A DNA stretch of 16,867 nucleotides from Actinomycetes bacterium (GTDB lineage Bacteria > Actinomycetota > Actinomycetes > Actinomycetales > Cellulomonadaceae): NCBI GenBank assembly GCA_023418375.1, contig JAEZZV010000225.1, positions 1-16,867 of the forward strand, given 5' to 3'. The translations under genes and the position numbers were made by a program. Within the stretch, counting starts at the first letter, position 1; each line of letters starts with the position of its first letter. The notes under the pieces were generated by a model, which made no database searches, was not told the origin of the DNA, and saw only the letters and a program-made list of their open reading frames with translations. This document shows positions 8,602-15,226 of the stretch, piece by piece.

Positions 8602-8633
8602 AAAAAACCCCTCGGGCCACATGGCTGGAGGGG
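8602..8633 (-). terminator. Attenuator terminator of the ilvB operon
   Basis: On the minus strand CCCCTC pairs with GAGGGG; inside, GCC pairs with GGC around an ATGT loop, and six T residues follow at once (8607 to 8602). This is a textbook Rho-independent terminator placed about 70 bases after the leader peptide start and 130 bases before the ilvB ATG. It is the only U-tailed terminator seen in the window. With the leader peptide it forms a transcription attenuator. Confidence 0.85.
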
Positions 8634-8635
8634 TG

Positions 8636-8676
8636 GGCGCAGGCCTGACCAGGCTGGGTGGGTCGGAGCCCGCGCC
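8636..8676 (-). promoter_or_regulatory. Leader hairpin of the ilvB attenuator
   Basis: The arms GGCGCGGGC (8676 to 8668) and GCCTGCGCC (8644 to 8636) pair over nine positions with one G-U pair; inside the loop GACC and GGTC can also pair. The 5' arm starts at the last base of the leader peptide stop codon, so a ribosome stalled on the Ile/Leu/Val codons would cover it. The 3' arm ends two bases before the terminator stem. I could not identify the competing antiterminator pairing with confidence. Confidence 0.55.
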
Positions 8677-8705
8677 TAGCCGAGTACGAGGAGGATCGTC
8701 TGCAC
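8676..8705 (-). CDS. ilvB operon leader peptide
   Basis: A nine-codon frame starts with GTG and encodes (M)QTILLVLG followed by TAG. Five consecutive codons (Ile, Leu, Leu, Val, Leu) are for exactly the three branched-chain amino acids made by the operon. Leader peptides of this form, with an ILVLG-like core, are known before ilvB in actinobacteria such as Streptomyces and Corynebacterium. There is no ribosome site, but a -10 box lies seven bases upstream, so the start codon is probably at the very 5' end of the message. When charged tRNAs are scarce, stalling on these codons should prevent the terminator at 8602-8633 from stopping transcription. It is too short to be found by length-based gene calling. 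Confidence 0.85.
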   Translation of the reverse strand: MQTILLVLG

Positions 8706-8712
8706 GGACCGC

Positions 8713-8741
8713 AGCCTACGACGTGGCGGGCTCGGTGTCAC
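8713..8741 (-). promoter_or_regulatory. Promoter of the ilvB operon
   Basis: On the minus strand GTGACA (8741 to 8736, five of six to TTGACA), a 17-base spacer and TAGGCT (8718 to 8713) form a good sigma-70-type promoter. Seven bases separate the -10 box from the leader peptide GTG, so the start point falls on or next to that codon. The gap between the flavin-barrel gene and the leader peptide (8706-8798) holds no other recognisable element. Confidence 0.75.
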
Positions 8742-8798
8742 GTCCCTTGCACCGGTGTCCGCATATCGGCTCACGGTCTCGCCTCGTGGACGCAGGCA

Positions 8799-9347
8799 TC
8801 ACCAGTCGACGGCGGGCAGTCCGTCGATGCTGGCCCGGTTCTTCAGGGCGCGGTATCGGGCGAGCTCGGCGTCGTCCTTGCGCGCGTTGACGTCGTCGAG
8901 CACCGACCGGTCCCCCACGTACTCCATCAGCGGCACCGCGAAGCCGCACGAGTCCGCCACGCGGTCGACGGCCACGACGATGACCGCGCGGACCCCCGGG
9001 TGAGCCGGGAACCTCGCGACCCAGGAGGGGTAGTCCTGGTCGGCGGGACCCACCACCCGCCCGCGGCCGTGCAGCCGGACGATCTGCGGCCGGCCCTCGA
9101 AGGCGCACGCCATGACCGTGATCCGCCCGTTCTCCCGCAGGTGCGCGATGGTCTCCGCACCCGAGGCCGTGAGGTCGAGGTACGCGACCGTGTGCGGGTC
9201 GGCGACCACGAGGGTGCCCCGACCGCCCTTCGGCGACACGTTGACCCGGCCGTCCGCGGCCAGCGGGGCGGTGGCGACGAAGAAGACCGGCTGGTCCTCG
9301 AGGAACGAGCGCAGCCGCTCGTCGATGCCCGGGTGGACGGTGGCCAC
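8799..9347 (-). CDS. Pyridoxamine 5'-phosphate oxidase family (FMN-binding split barrel) protein
   Basis: This 182-residue protein has the split-barrel flavin-binding fold of the PNPOx-like superfamily. Supporting blocks are FFVATAPLAADGRVNVSPKGG (about 22-42), TVAYLDLTASGAETIAHLRENGRITVM (53-79) and RLHGRGRVV (90-98). Members bind FMN, F420 or heme, and their reactions vary; true PNPOx activity should not be assumed, and the substrate is unknown. The start is GTG, six bases after the ilvD stop; no clear ribosome site is visible, so it is probably translated by coupling from ilvD. It ends 93 bases before the ilvB leader peptide. Nothing in the sequence ties it to branched-chain amino acid synthesis except co-transcription. 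Confidence 0.85.
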   Translation of the reverse strand: MATVHPGIDERLRSFLEDQPVFFVATAPLAADGRVNVSPKGGRGTLVVADPHTVAYLDLTASGAETIAHLRENGRITVMACAFEGRPQIVRLHGRGRVVGPADQDYPSWVARFPAHPGVRAVIVVAVDRVADSCGFAVPLMEYVGDRSVLDDVNARKDDAELARYRALKNRASIDGLPAVDW

Positions 9348-9353
9348 GCGCGC

Positions 9354-11072
9354 TCAGCCCACGACCGCGCCGGTGCTCGCGCTGCCGACGAGCTTGACGT
9401 ACTTGCCGAGCACGCCCCGCGTGTACCGGGGCGGCAGCGGCGCCCAGCCGACGGTTCGCTCGGCGAGCTCGGTGGCGTCGACCAGCAGGTCCAGCGTCCC
9501 CGAGGCCACGTCGAGCCGGATCCGGTCGCCGTCGCGCACGAATGCGATCGGCCCGGCGTCCACCGCCTCCGGGGCGACGTGCCCGACGCACAGGCCCGTG
9601 GTCCCGCCGGAGAAGCGGCCGTCGGTGAGCAGCAGCACGCTCTTGCCGAGGCCTGCCCCCTTGATCGCACCGGTGATGGCGAGCATCTCGCGCATGCCCG
9701 GCCCGCCCTTGGGCCCCTCGTAGCGGATGACGACGACGTCGCCCCCTTGGATCGTCCCGTCCTCCAGCGCGTCCATCGCTGCGCGCTCCCGGTCGAACAC
9801 GCGGGCGGTGCCCTCGAACACGTCCGCGTCGAAGCCGGCGGACTTCACGACCGCACCCTCCGGCGCCAGCGAACCGTGCAGGATCGTGATGCCGCCCGTC
9901 CGGTGGATCGGGTCGTCGAGGGACCGGAGGATCTTGCCGTCGGGGTCGGGCGGCGCGACGTCCGCGAGGTTCTCCGCCACGGTCCGCCCGGTCACCGTGA
10001 GGCAGTCGCCGTGCAGGAGCCCGGCGTCGAGGAGCGCCTTCATCACGACGGGCACGCCACCGATGCGGTCGACGTCGTTCATCACGTACCGGCCGAACGG
10101 CTTGAGATCGCCCAGGTGGGGTACCCGCGCCGCGACGCGGGCGAAGTCGTCGAGGGAGAGCTCGACCTCCGCCTCGTGCGCGATGGCGAGCAGGTGAAGG
10201 ACCGCGTTGGTCGAGCCGCCGAAGGCCATGACGACGGCGATGGCGTTCTCGAACGCCTCCCTGGTCATGATCTGCCGAGCGGTGATCCCCCGCCGCAGCA
10301 GCTCCACCACTGCCTCGCCCGAGCGCAGCGCGAACTGGTCGCGCCGGCGGTCGGCCGACGGCGGCGCCGCCGAGCCCGGGAGCGACATGCCCATGGCCTC
10401 GGCGACCGACGCCATGGTGTTCGCGGTGTACATCCCGCCGCACGCACCCTCGCCCGGACAGATCGCCCGCTCGATGCGGTCCACGTCCTCGGCACTCATG
10501 AGGCCACGCGCGCACGCGCCCACGGCCTCGAAGGCGTCGATGATCGTGACCTCCTTCTCCGTGCCGTCGGAGAGCTTCACCCAGCCCGGCGCGATGGACC
10601 CGGCGTAGAGGAAGACGGCCGCGAGGTCCAGGCGCGCCGCGGCCATGAGCATGCCCGGCAGGGACTTGTCGCAGCCGGCCAGGAGCACGGCACCGTCCAG
10701 CCGCTCGGCCTGCATGACCGTCTCGACGCTGTCGGCGATGACGTCGCGGCTGACGAGTGAGAAGTGCATCCCCTCGTGCCCCATGGAGATGCCGTCCGAG
10801 ACGGAGATCGTCCCGAACTCGAGCGGGAAGCCGCCGCCGGCGTGCACACCGTTCTTCACGGCCTTCGCGAGCCGGTCGAGGGAGAGGTTGCAGGGGGTGA
10901 TCTCGTTCCACGAGCTGGCGACGCCGATCTGCGGCTTGCCGAAGTCCTCGTCGCCCATCCCGACGGCGCGGAGCATGCCCCGGGCCGCGGTCGCCTCGAG
11001 GCCGTCGGTGACCTGCCGCGAGCGGGGCTTGATGTCGGGGGACGTGGACGAGGTGCCGTGCGTCGTCGTCAT
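9354..11072 (-). CDS. ilvD: Dihydroxy-acid dehydratase
   Basis: IlvD removes water from the dihydroxy acids made by IlvC to give the 2-oxo acids that IlvE aminates. The 572-residue length and sequence fit the [2Fe-2S] IlvD/Edd family. The likely cluster ligands are C61 (EITPCN), C134 (AGCDKS) and C211 (GACGGMYTAN), and K136 in CDKS is the position that is carbamylated in studied homologues. The C-terminal part carries GRFSGGTTGLCVGHVAPEA. There is no ribosome site before the ATG at 11072; TAGACT, containing the stop of the preceding gene, sits six bases upstream and could be a -10 box for a leaderless message. It lies nine bases after the dehydratase-VOC gene and six before the flavin-barrel gene. 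Confidence 0.97.
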   Translation of the reverse strand: MTTTHGTSSTSPDIKPRSRQVTDGLEATAARGMLRAVGMGDEDFGKPQIGVASSWNEITPCNLSLDRLAKAVKNGVHAGGGFPLEFGTISVSDGISMGHEGMHFSLVSRDVIADSVETVMQAERLDGAVLLAGCDKSLPGMLMAAARLDLAAVFLYAGSIAPGWVKLSDGTEKEVTIIDAFEAVGACARGLMSAEDVDRIERAICPGEGACGGMYTANTMASVAEAMGMSLPGSAAPPSADRRRDQFALRSGEAVVELLRRGITARQIMTREAFENAIAVVMAFGGSTNAVLHLLAIAHEAEVELSLDDFARVAARVPHLGDLKPFGRYVMNDVDRIGGVPVVMKALLDAGLLHGDCLTVTGRTVAENLADVAPPDPDGKILRSLDDPIHRTGGITILHGSLAPEGAVVKSAGFDADVFEGTARVFDRERAAMDALEDGTIQGGDVVVIRYEGPKGGPGMREMLAITGAIKGAGLGKSVLLLTDGRFSGGTTGLCVGHVAPEAVDAGPIAFVRDGDRIRLDVASGTLDLLVDATELAERTVGWAPLPPRYTRGVLGKYVKLVGSASTGAVVG

Positions 11073-11081
11073 GGCGGGAGT

Positions 11082-11753
11082 CTAGGCACGCCCCTGCCAG
11101 GTACAGACGCAGGCCTCGTTGCCTTCTGCGTCGGCCAGGACCCAGAACGAGGGGGCGGCGGCGTCGCTCACCAGGCGGCCGCCCGCGTCGATGGCCGCGC
11201 GCACCCGGGCCTGTGCGACGTCGTGCGGCACGGTGACGTCGAGGTGGATCCGGTTGCGCTGGGGTCGCGGGGCTTCCATCTGCTGGAACCACACGGCCGG
11301 GCCCCGGCCGTGCGGGTCCCGCAGCGCGGGTGAGGCGTCGGGCGCCGGCGGCGGCTCGTCCTCGTAGCCGAGCACCGCCTTCCAGAAGGGCCGGACGGCG
11401 GCGATGTCGAGCGCGTCGACGGCCACCTCGAGCGCCTGTGGCGCGCCAGGGGCCGCCGCGACGCCCTGCTCGTCGGCGATCGCGCTGATCCGGGCGGCGA
11501 GCGCGACGTCGCGCTCCGTGAGCCCGTTCGCGTCGTGCGAGACGAGGGTGACGTGGACGGCTCGGTACCGCAGGTCGACGTCGGGGTGGTGGTTCGCCTC
11601 CTGGGCCGCCGCGGCGACCCGCTCGACCAGCGCCAGGCCGGCGGCGAAGCTGCCCGTGGCGAACGTTGCGTGCAGCCTGCCCAGCAGCACGCGCCAGTGC
11701 CGGGCGTCGACGCGAGCGGTGACCTCGGCATCGCCGAGCACGGTGGGAGTCAT
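11082..11753 (-). CDS. Pterin-4a-carbinolamine dehydratase-like / VOC domain fusion
   Basis: The 223-residue product has two domains. Residues 5-97 match pterin-4a-carbinolamine dehydratase, which dehydrates the pterin intermediate made by aromatic amino acid hydroxylases; the active-site histidines H55 and H56 (EANHHPD) and H73 (SHDANGLT) are all present. Residues about 105-222 form a VOC (glyoxalase/dioxygenase-type) domain, with H170 (RIHLDV) and E213 (GNEACVC) as possible metal ligands. I recall this fusion from other actinobacteria; its substrate is unknown. Two ATGs (11759, 11753) are possible, neither with a ribosome site, and a perfect hairpin ends five bases before the first. No aromatic hydroxylase gene is nearby. 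The stop is nine bases before ilvD, so the two are likely co-transcribed. Confidence 0.8.
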   Translation of the reverse strand: MTPTVLGDAEVTARVDARHWRVLLGRLHATFATGSFAAGLALVERVAAAAQEANHHPDVDLRYRAVHVTLVSHDANGLTERDVALAARISAIADEQGVAAAPGAPQALEVAVDALDIAAVRPFWKAVLGYEDEPPPAPDASPALRDPHGRGPAVWFQQMEAPRPQRNRIHLDVTVPHDVAQARVRAAIDAGGRLVSDAAAPSFWVLADAEGNEACVCTWQGRA

Positions 11754-11763
11754 GGACATGACT

Positions 11764-11807
11764 GTGGCACGGGCCCCCGACGCAAGCGCGTCAGGGGCCC
11801 GTGCCAC
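11764..11807. terminator. Perfect 14-base inverted repeat before the dehydratase-VOC gene
   Basis: The arms GTGGCACGGGCCCC (11764-11777) and GGGGCCCGTGCCAC (11794-11807) are perfectly complementary, and inside them GACGC and GCGTC pair around a four-base loop. It is the strongest hairpin in the window. There is no U-run. It probably ends the sugar-transport operon, but it stops only five bases short of the next possible start codon, so it could also hide that start. Confidence 0.55.
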
Positions 11808-11812
11808 GGGAC

Positions 11813-11848
11813 GATCGGGGGCGCAGGAGCGCCACTGTGCCCCCGATC
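11813..11848. terminator. Second hairpin after the sugar-permease operon
   Basis: Arms GATCGGGGGC (11813-11822) and GCCCCCGATC (11839-11848) pair perfectly and extend by three more pairs including a G-U, leaving a ten-base loop. It lies 23 bases after the stop of the last permease gene and directly before the 14-base-arm hairpin. A terminator role is inferred from position. Confidence 0.5.
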
Positions 11849-11870
11849 CGCTCTGGATGCCGCTAGGCCG

Positions 11871-12749
11871 TCAGCCCTTCACCGCACCCTGCAGACCGTT
11901 GACGATCTTGTTCTGCAGTGAGAGGAAGAAGATCAGGGCCGGGACCATCGCCAGCGAGGTGTACGCGAAGACGCCGACGACGTCGACCGAGTACCTCGTG
12001 GAGAAGTCCGCCACGCCGAGGGGCAACGTCTTCATGCCGTCGTCCCGCAGGAGCAGCAGGGGCAGCAGGTAGGCGTTCCACGACCCGACGAAGGCGAGGA
12101 CGCCGACGGTGACGGCGCCCGGGCCCGACAGCGGCAGCAGGATCCGCCAGAAGAAGCCGATACGCGAGGCGCCGTCGATGAGCGCCGCCTCCTCCAGCTC
12201 CTTGGGCAGGGCCTGCAGGAACGGCCTCAGGATGATGACCGTCATCGGGAGGGCGAACGCCGCCTGCGGCAGCGCGACGCCCCACCACGTGTCGCCCCAG
12301 CTCAGGTCGTTGGTGATCATGATGAAGAGAGGGATCACCGCCACCGCGGCCGGGAACAGCAGGCCCATCACGAACACGAGGTACAGAGGCTCGCGGAACC
12401 GGAACTGGTACCTCGCCAGGGGGTACGCCGCCATGAGACCCGCCACCACGACGATCGCCGTGGTGATCAGCGCGATCATCGTCGAGTTGAAGGCGTAGCC
12501 CCAGAACCGGTCACCCGTGAGGATGTTCTTGTAGTTGTCGAGCGTGAAGACCTCGGGCCAGCCCGACGGGTTGCGGGAGAGGTCGGTGTTCGTCCGGAAG
12601 CCGGCGAGAACGCCGTAGAGCACCGGGCCGAGCGTGAACGCGACCACGACCGCAGCCGTCAGGTAGACGAAGATGTTGCCGCGACCCGCACCCGGAGTGC
12701 GTCGTTCGACGCCCGCCGATGCGTGGCGAGACTCGGTCATGGCGCTCAT
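11871..12749 (-). CDS. Carbohydrate ABC transporter permease, MalG type
   Basis: This is one of two membrane subunits of a CUT1-family sugar importer. The 292 residues show six likely membrane segments (about 26-50, 88-112, 122-145, 158-178, 210-232 and 259-279) and the cytoplasmic EAA motif that docks on the ATPase at about 186-207 (EEAALIDGASRIGFFW). The ATG at 12749 overlaps the stop of the upstream permease as ATGA, with GGAAGG ten bases upstream; the ATG at 12740 has no ribosome site. It is the last gene of the operon, followed by two hairpins. The transported sugar cannot be named from this subunit. Confidence 0.93.
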   Translation of the reverse strand: MSAMTESRHASAGVERRTPGAGRGNIFVYLTAAVVVAFTLGPVLYGVLAGFRTNTDLSRNPSGWPEVFTLDNYKNILTGDRFWGYAFNSTMIALITTAIVVVAGLMAAYPLARYQFRFREPLYLVFVMGLLFPAAVAVIPLFIMITNDLSWGDTWWGVALPQAAFALPMTVIILRPFLQALPKELEEAALIDGASRIGFFWRILLPLSGPGAVTVGVLAFVGSWNAYLLPLLLLRDDGMKTLPLGVADFSTRYSVDVVGVFAYTSLAMVPALIFFLSLQNKIVNGLQGAVKG

Positions 12750-13789
12750 CGGGTCGCCGCCTTCCTGGCCTTGCGCGGGACGTAGTCGATGGCATCACGC
12801 CGGAGGACGAACCGCTGGTACGTGAGGGCGAACACCAGGGCGATCACGAACATGACCACCGAGGCCGCCGAGGCGACGCCGATGAGGTTGCGGTCGACGC
12901 CCCACGCGTAGAGGAACGTCGCCATCGTGTTCGTCGACTCCGCCGGGCCGCCGCCGGTGAGGATCCAGACCATGTCGAACACCTGGATGGAACCGATCAT
13001 GGACAGGAAGATCCAGGTGCGCACGGTCGGGCCGAGCAGCGGGATCGTGACCCGTCGCTGGATCTGCCACCACGTGGCGCCGTCGATCTGGGCGGCCTCG
13101 TTCAGCTCCTCCGGCACGCCGGCGAGACCGGCGAGGAAGAGGACGATCGCGAGCCCGAGGTACTTCCAGGTCAGCACCACCATGACCGCGCCGAGGGCGT
13201 AGTCCGGGTCACCGAGGAAGCCCTGCTGCGGCGTCGGGATGCCGACGGCGGAGAGCAGCGTCTCCAGCAGGCCGTAGTCGGCCTGGAGCATCTGCCGCCA
13301 GATCACGCCGGCGACGACCTCGGACAGCACCCACGGCACGAAGACGAGGGTCCGCAGGATGTTGCGGCCCCGGATCTTCCGGTTGAGCAGGAGCGCGATC
13401 CCCAGGCCCAGCGGGAGCTGGATGGCGATCGACAGCACCACGATGATCAGGTTGTGCCAGAGGGCACCCTGGAAGACGTCGTTGCCGAGCACGTACTCGT
13501 AGTTGTCCGTGCCGACGAAGTTGTCCATGGGGCCGTAGCCCCGCCAGTTGTACAAGGAGTACTGGACGGCCTTGATCACCGGCCATACCACGAACCCCAG
13601 GAACACCACGAGGGCCGGCGTCACGAAGAACGCGATCTCAAGTCCCTTGCGGAGGCCAGGTCTCGTCCCGCGCCGCCCCGCCCGCGCCGGGGCCGCCGGC
13701 AGCACCTGGGTGCTGCCGGCGGCCTCGGTCGGGTTCGGCGTCGCAGTCGAGGCGGTTCCGCCCCTACGGGCGGTCGCTTCGTCTGCCAC
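12746..13789 (-). CDS. Carbohydrate ABC transporter permease, MalF type
   Basis: This is the partner membrane subunit of the CUT1 importer, 347 residues from the chosen start. An Ala/Thr/Pro-rich cytoplasmic tail of about 45 residues precedes six or so membrane segments, and the EAA motif (EELNEAAQIDGATWW) falls near 227-241. I prefer the GTG at 13789 because GGAG lies eight bases upstream. A GTG nine bases earlier (13798) overlaps the binding-protein stop as GTGA and is the alternative start, but has no ribosome site of its own. The gene is tightly coupled to the binding protein before it and to the second permease after it. No ATP-binding subunit gene is present; in many actinobacteria one shared MsiK-type ATPase serves such transporters. 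Confidence 0.93.
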   Translation of the reverse strand: MADEATARRGGTASTATPNPTEAAGSTQVLPAAPARAGRRGTRPGLRKGLEIAFFVTPALVVFLGFVVWPVIKAVQYSLYNWRGYGPMDNFVGTDNYEYVLGNDVFQGALWHNLIIVVLSIAIQLPLGLGIALLLNRKIRGRNILRTLVFVPWVLSEVVAGVIWRQMLQADYGLLETLLSAVGIPTPQQGFLGDPDYALGAVMVVLTWKYLGLAIVLFLAGLAGVPEELNEAAQIDGATWWQIQRRVTIPLLGPTVRTWIFLSMIGSIQVFDMVWILTGGGPAESTNTMATFLYAWGVDRNLIGVASAASVVMFVIALVFALTYQRFVLRRDAIDYVPRKARKAATR

Positions 13790-13794
13790 GTCCG

Positions 13795-15117
13795 TCACTC
13801 CAGTTCTGCAGCCGCCTGCGTGTCGGCAACGATGGACGCAGGGTCAGCCCCGGCGAACACGTTCACGACCGCCGCGTTCATCGCGTTACCGACGTTCGTG
13901 CCGAGCGCCGTGTCGAAGTACAGCTGGACGAACGGCGAGGCGTCGCGGAACTCGAGGAGCGAGGCCAGGGCCGGGTCGGCCACGGAGGAGCTCGCGTTCG
14001 GGTTGGTCGGGAGGCCCATGTTCAGCTCGGCGAAGCCGATCTGAACCTCGTCGGACAGCAGGTACATCATGAAGTCGACGGCCTCGTCCGGAGCGTCGGC
14101 CGAAGCGGCCCACGCGTCGCCGCCACCGATGGCAGCAGCCGGGTCACCCTCGCCACCCTCGATCGCGGGGAACGGGAACCAGTCGATGTTCTCGACCGGG
14201 TTGCCGTCGTTGAGGCCCTGCATGACACCGGGCTCCCAGTGACCCTGCATCTCAGCGGAGACCTGGCCGTTGGCGAGCAGGCCGGACGCCGAGGTCGCAC
14301 CCTCCTGCGCCACCGTGGCGAGGAAGCCGTCGTTGAACGGCTGCGAGTCGACGAAGGTCTTCAGGTCGGTCGCGGCGGTCTGCCAGCACTCGTCCGAGAA
14401 GTCGAACTCGGCGAGGCCGTTGACGACCGTCTCCTGGGCGCACTCGCGCAGGGCGAAGTAGTAGTAGTAGTGGGCCAGCGGCCACTGGTCAGCGGCACCC
14501 ACGGACAGCGGCGCGACGCCGTTGGCCTTGAGGGTGTCGATGGCGGCGTAGAAGTCGTCCCACGTGGCCGGCGGCTCGACGCCGTTGTCCGCCCAGATCT
14601 GGGTGTTGTACCAGAAGCCGACGACGCCCATGGAGAACGGGAGACCGTAGGTCTTGCCGTCCACCTGCCAACCGGCGACGGAGCCGCCGATGGTGCTGAT
14701 CGTCTCGGCCGCGAGGTCGGAGATGTCCTTGGTCAGGCCGGCCTCGACGTGCTGGCGGAGCTCGCCGCCGCCACGCTCCATGTAGATGTCGGGCATGTTG
14801 CCGGACTGGAAGGCCGCCTCGAGCTGGGTGACCATGTCCTCGTGCGCCATCGCCTCGATCTCGATGGTCACGTTCGGGTTCTCGGCCATGTAGTCGTCAG
14901 CGACCTGCTGGTAGTAGCCCATGCCAGGGTCGGTGTTCGAGTTGTGCCACCAGGTGATGGTGACGGGCTCCCCGGCCGCGGACTCGCTGTCGCTGGGCTC
15001 GTCGCCACCGGTCGCCTCGTCGCCGCCGTCGCTGTCGCCGCCACATGCGGCCAGCAGCATGGCCACGCTGACGCCCAGCACGACGGCCGCACCGGCCCGC
15101 GCTCGCATTCTCGCCAT
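13795..15117 (-). CDS. Extracellular sugar-binding lipoprotein of an ABC transporter
   Basis: This 440-residue solute-binding protein would capture a sugar outside the cell and pass it to the two permeases. It starts with a lipoprotein signal peptide: Arg-rich n-region, hydrophobic core, and lipobox LAAC with the lipidated cysteine C25. A Gly/Asp/Ser-rich linker (26-47) follows, then the mature domain beginning EPVTITWWHNSN, typical of cluster-1 carbohydrate-binding proteins. Aromatic residues such as the HYYYYF run may line the sugar site. The ATG at 15117 has AAGGA seven bases upstream; the open frame continues to 15309, but that region is the divergent control region. It is the first gene of the operon, and LacI-type control is likely. 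The ligand is not recognisable; an oligosaccharide is likely for this family. Confidence 0.93.
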   Translation of the reverse strand: MARMRARAGAAVVLGVSVAMLLAACGGDSDGGDEATGGDEPSDSESAAGEPVTITWWHNSNTDPGMGYYQQVADDYMAENPNVTIEIEAMAHEDMVTQLEAAFQSGNMPDIYMERGGGELRQHVEAGLTKDISDLAAETISTIGGSVAGWQVDGKTYGLPFSMGVVGFWYNTQIWADNGVEPPATWDDFYAAIDTLKANGVAPLSVGAADQWPLAHYYYYFALRECAQETVVNGLAEFDFSDECWQTAATDLKTFVDSQPFNDGFLATVAQEGATSASGLLANGQVSAEMQGHWEPGVMQGLNDGNPVENIDWFPFPAIEGGEGDPAAAIGGGDAWAASADAPDEAVDFMMYLLSDEVQIGFAELNMGLPTNPNASSSVADPALASLLEFRDASPFVQLYFDTALGTNVGNAMNAAVVNVFAGADPASIVADTQAAAELE

Positions 15118-15156
15118 GATCCGTTCCTTGTCATCGTCGACGCTCGGACGGGAGGG

Positions 15157-15186
15157 AGTCTGGCACGCGCGTTTTTTGAGTGTCAA
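15157..15186 (-). promoter_or_regulatory. Promoter of the sugar-transport operon
   Basis: On the minus strand a perfect TTGACA (15186 to 15181) is followed after 18 bases by CAGACT (15162 to 15157), five of whose bases fit a TAGACT-like -10 box. The spacer contains an A-tract of six. The expected start leaves a leader of about 30 bases with a normal ribosome site before the binding-protein gene. Confidence 0.65.
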
Positions 15187-15210
15187 TCGATTTCGATATC
15201 GATATCGACA
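15187..15210. promoter_or_regulatory. Putative LacI-family operator
   Basis: TCGA occurs four times at exact six-base steps (15187, 15193, 15199, 15205). Within it TCGATATCGATATCGA (15193-15208) is a perfect 16-base palindrome with a central CG, as is usual for LacI-family operators. It lies six bases upstream of the -35 box of the transport operon and on the -35 position of the regulator gene. It is the natural binding site for the adjacent regulator, which would then also control itself. Binding is inferred. Confidence 0.65.
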
Positions 15211-15213
15211 CGG

Positions 15214-15219
15214 TAGAGT
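15214..15219 (+). promoter_or_regulatory. Probable -10 box of the LacI-family gene
   Basis: TAGAGT fits TANNNT and lies seven bases before the GTG start; no ribosome site is present, so the message is probably leaderless. The -35 position at a 17-base spacing is TTTCGA (15191-15196), weak and inside the operator-like palindrome. Confidence 0.5.
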
Positions 15220-15226
15220 CACAGCC

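Noticed and set aside
8470..8622. N-terminal extension of IlvB to 8622
   Set aside because: Its ATG lies in the loop of the attenuator terminator and the extension would be encoded by the low-complexity leader; the ATG at 8469 has a strong ribosome site.
8658..10760. A 700-codon plus-strand open frame antisense to ilvD and the flavin-barrel gene
   Set aside because: Same antisense pattern, and it would run through the ilvB promoter and leader peptide. The ilvD reading has clear catalytic motifs.
8716..11292. An 858-codon minus-strand open frame covering ilvD and its neighbours
   Set aside because: It is a second frame of the same strand, Arg/Gly/Ala-rich and without motifs; the ilvD and split-barrel frames explain the region.
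14457..14471. Short GTA microsatellite in the binding-protein gene
   Set aside because: It simply encodes four tyrosines in a row within a conserved-looking coding frame; no sign of phase variation.
15171..15180. T6 run on the plus strand considered as a terminator tail
   Set aside because: No stem precedes it on that strand; it falls in the -35/-10 spacer of the transport operon promoter.
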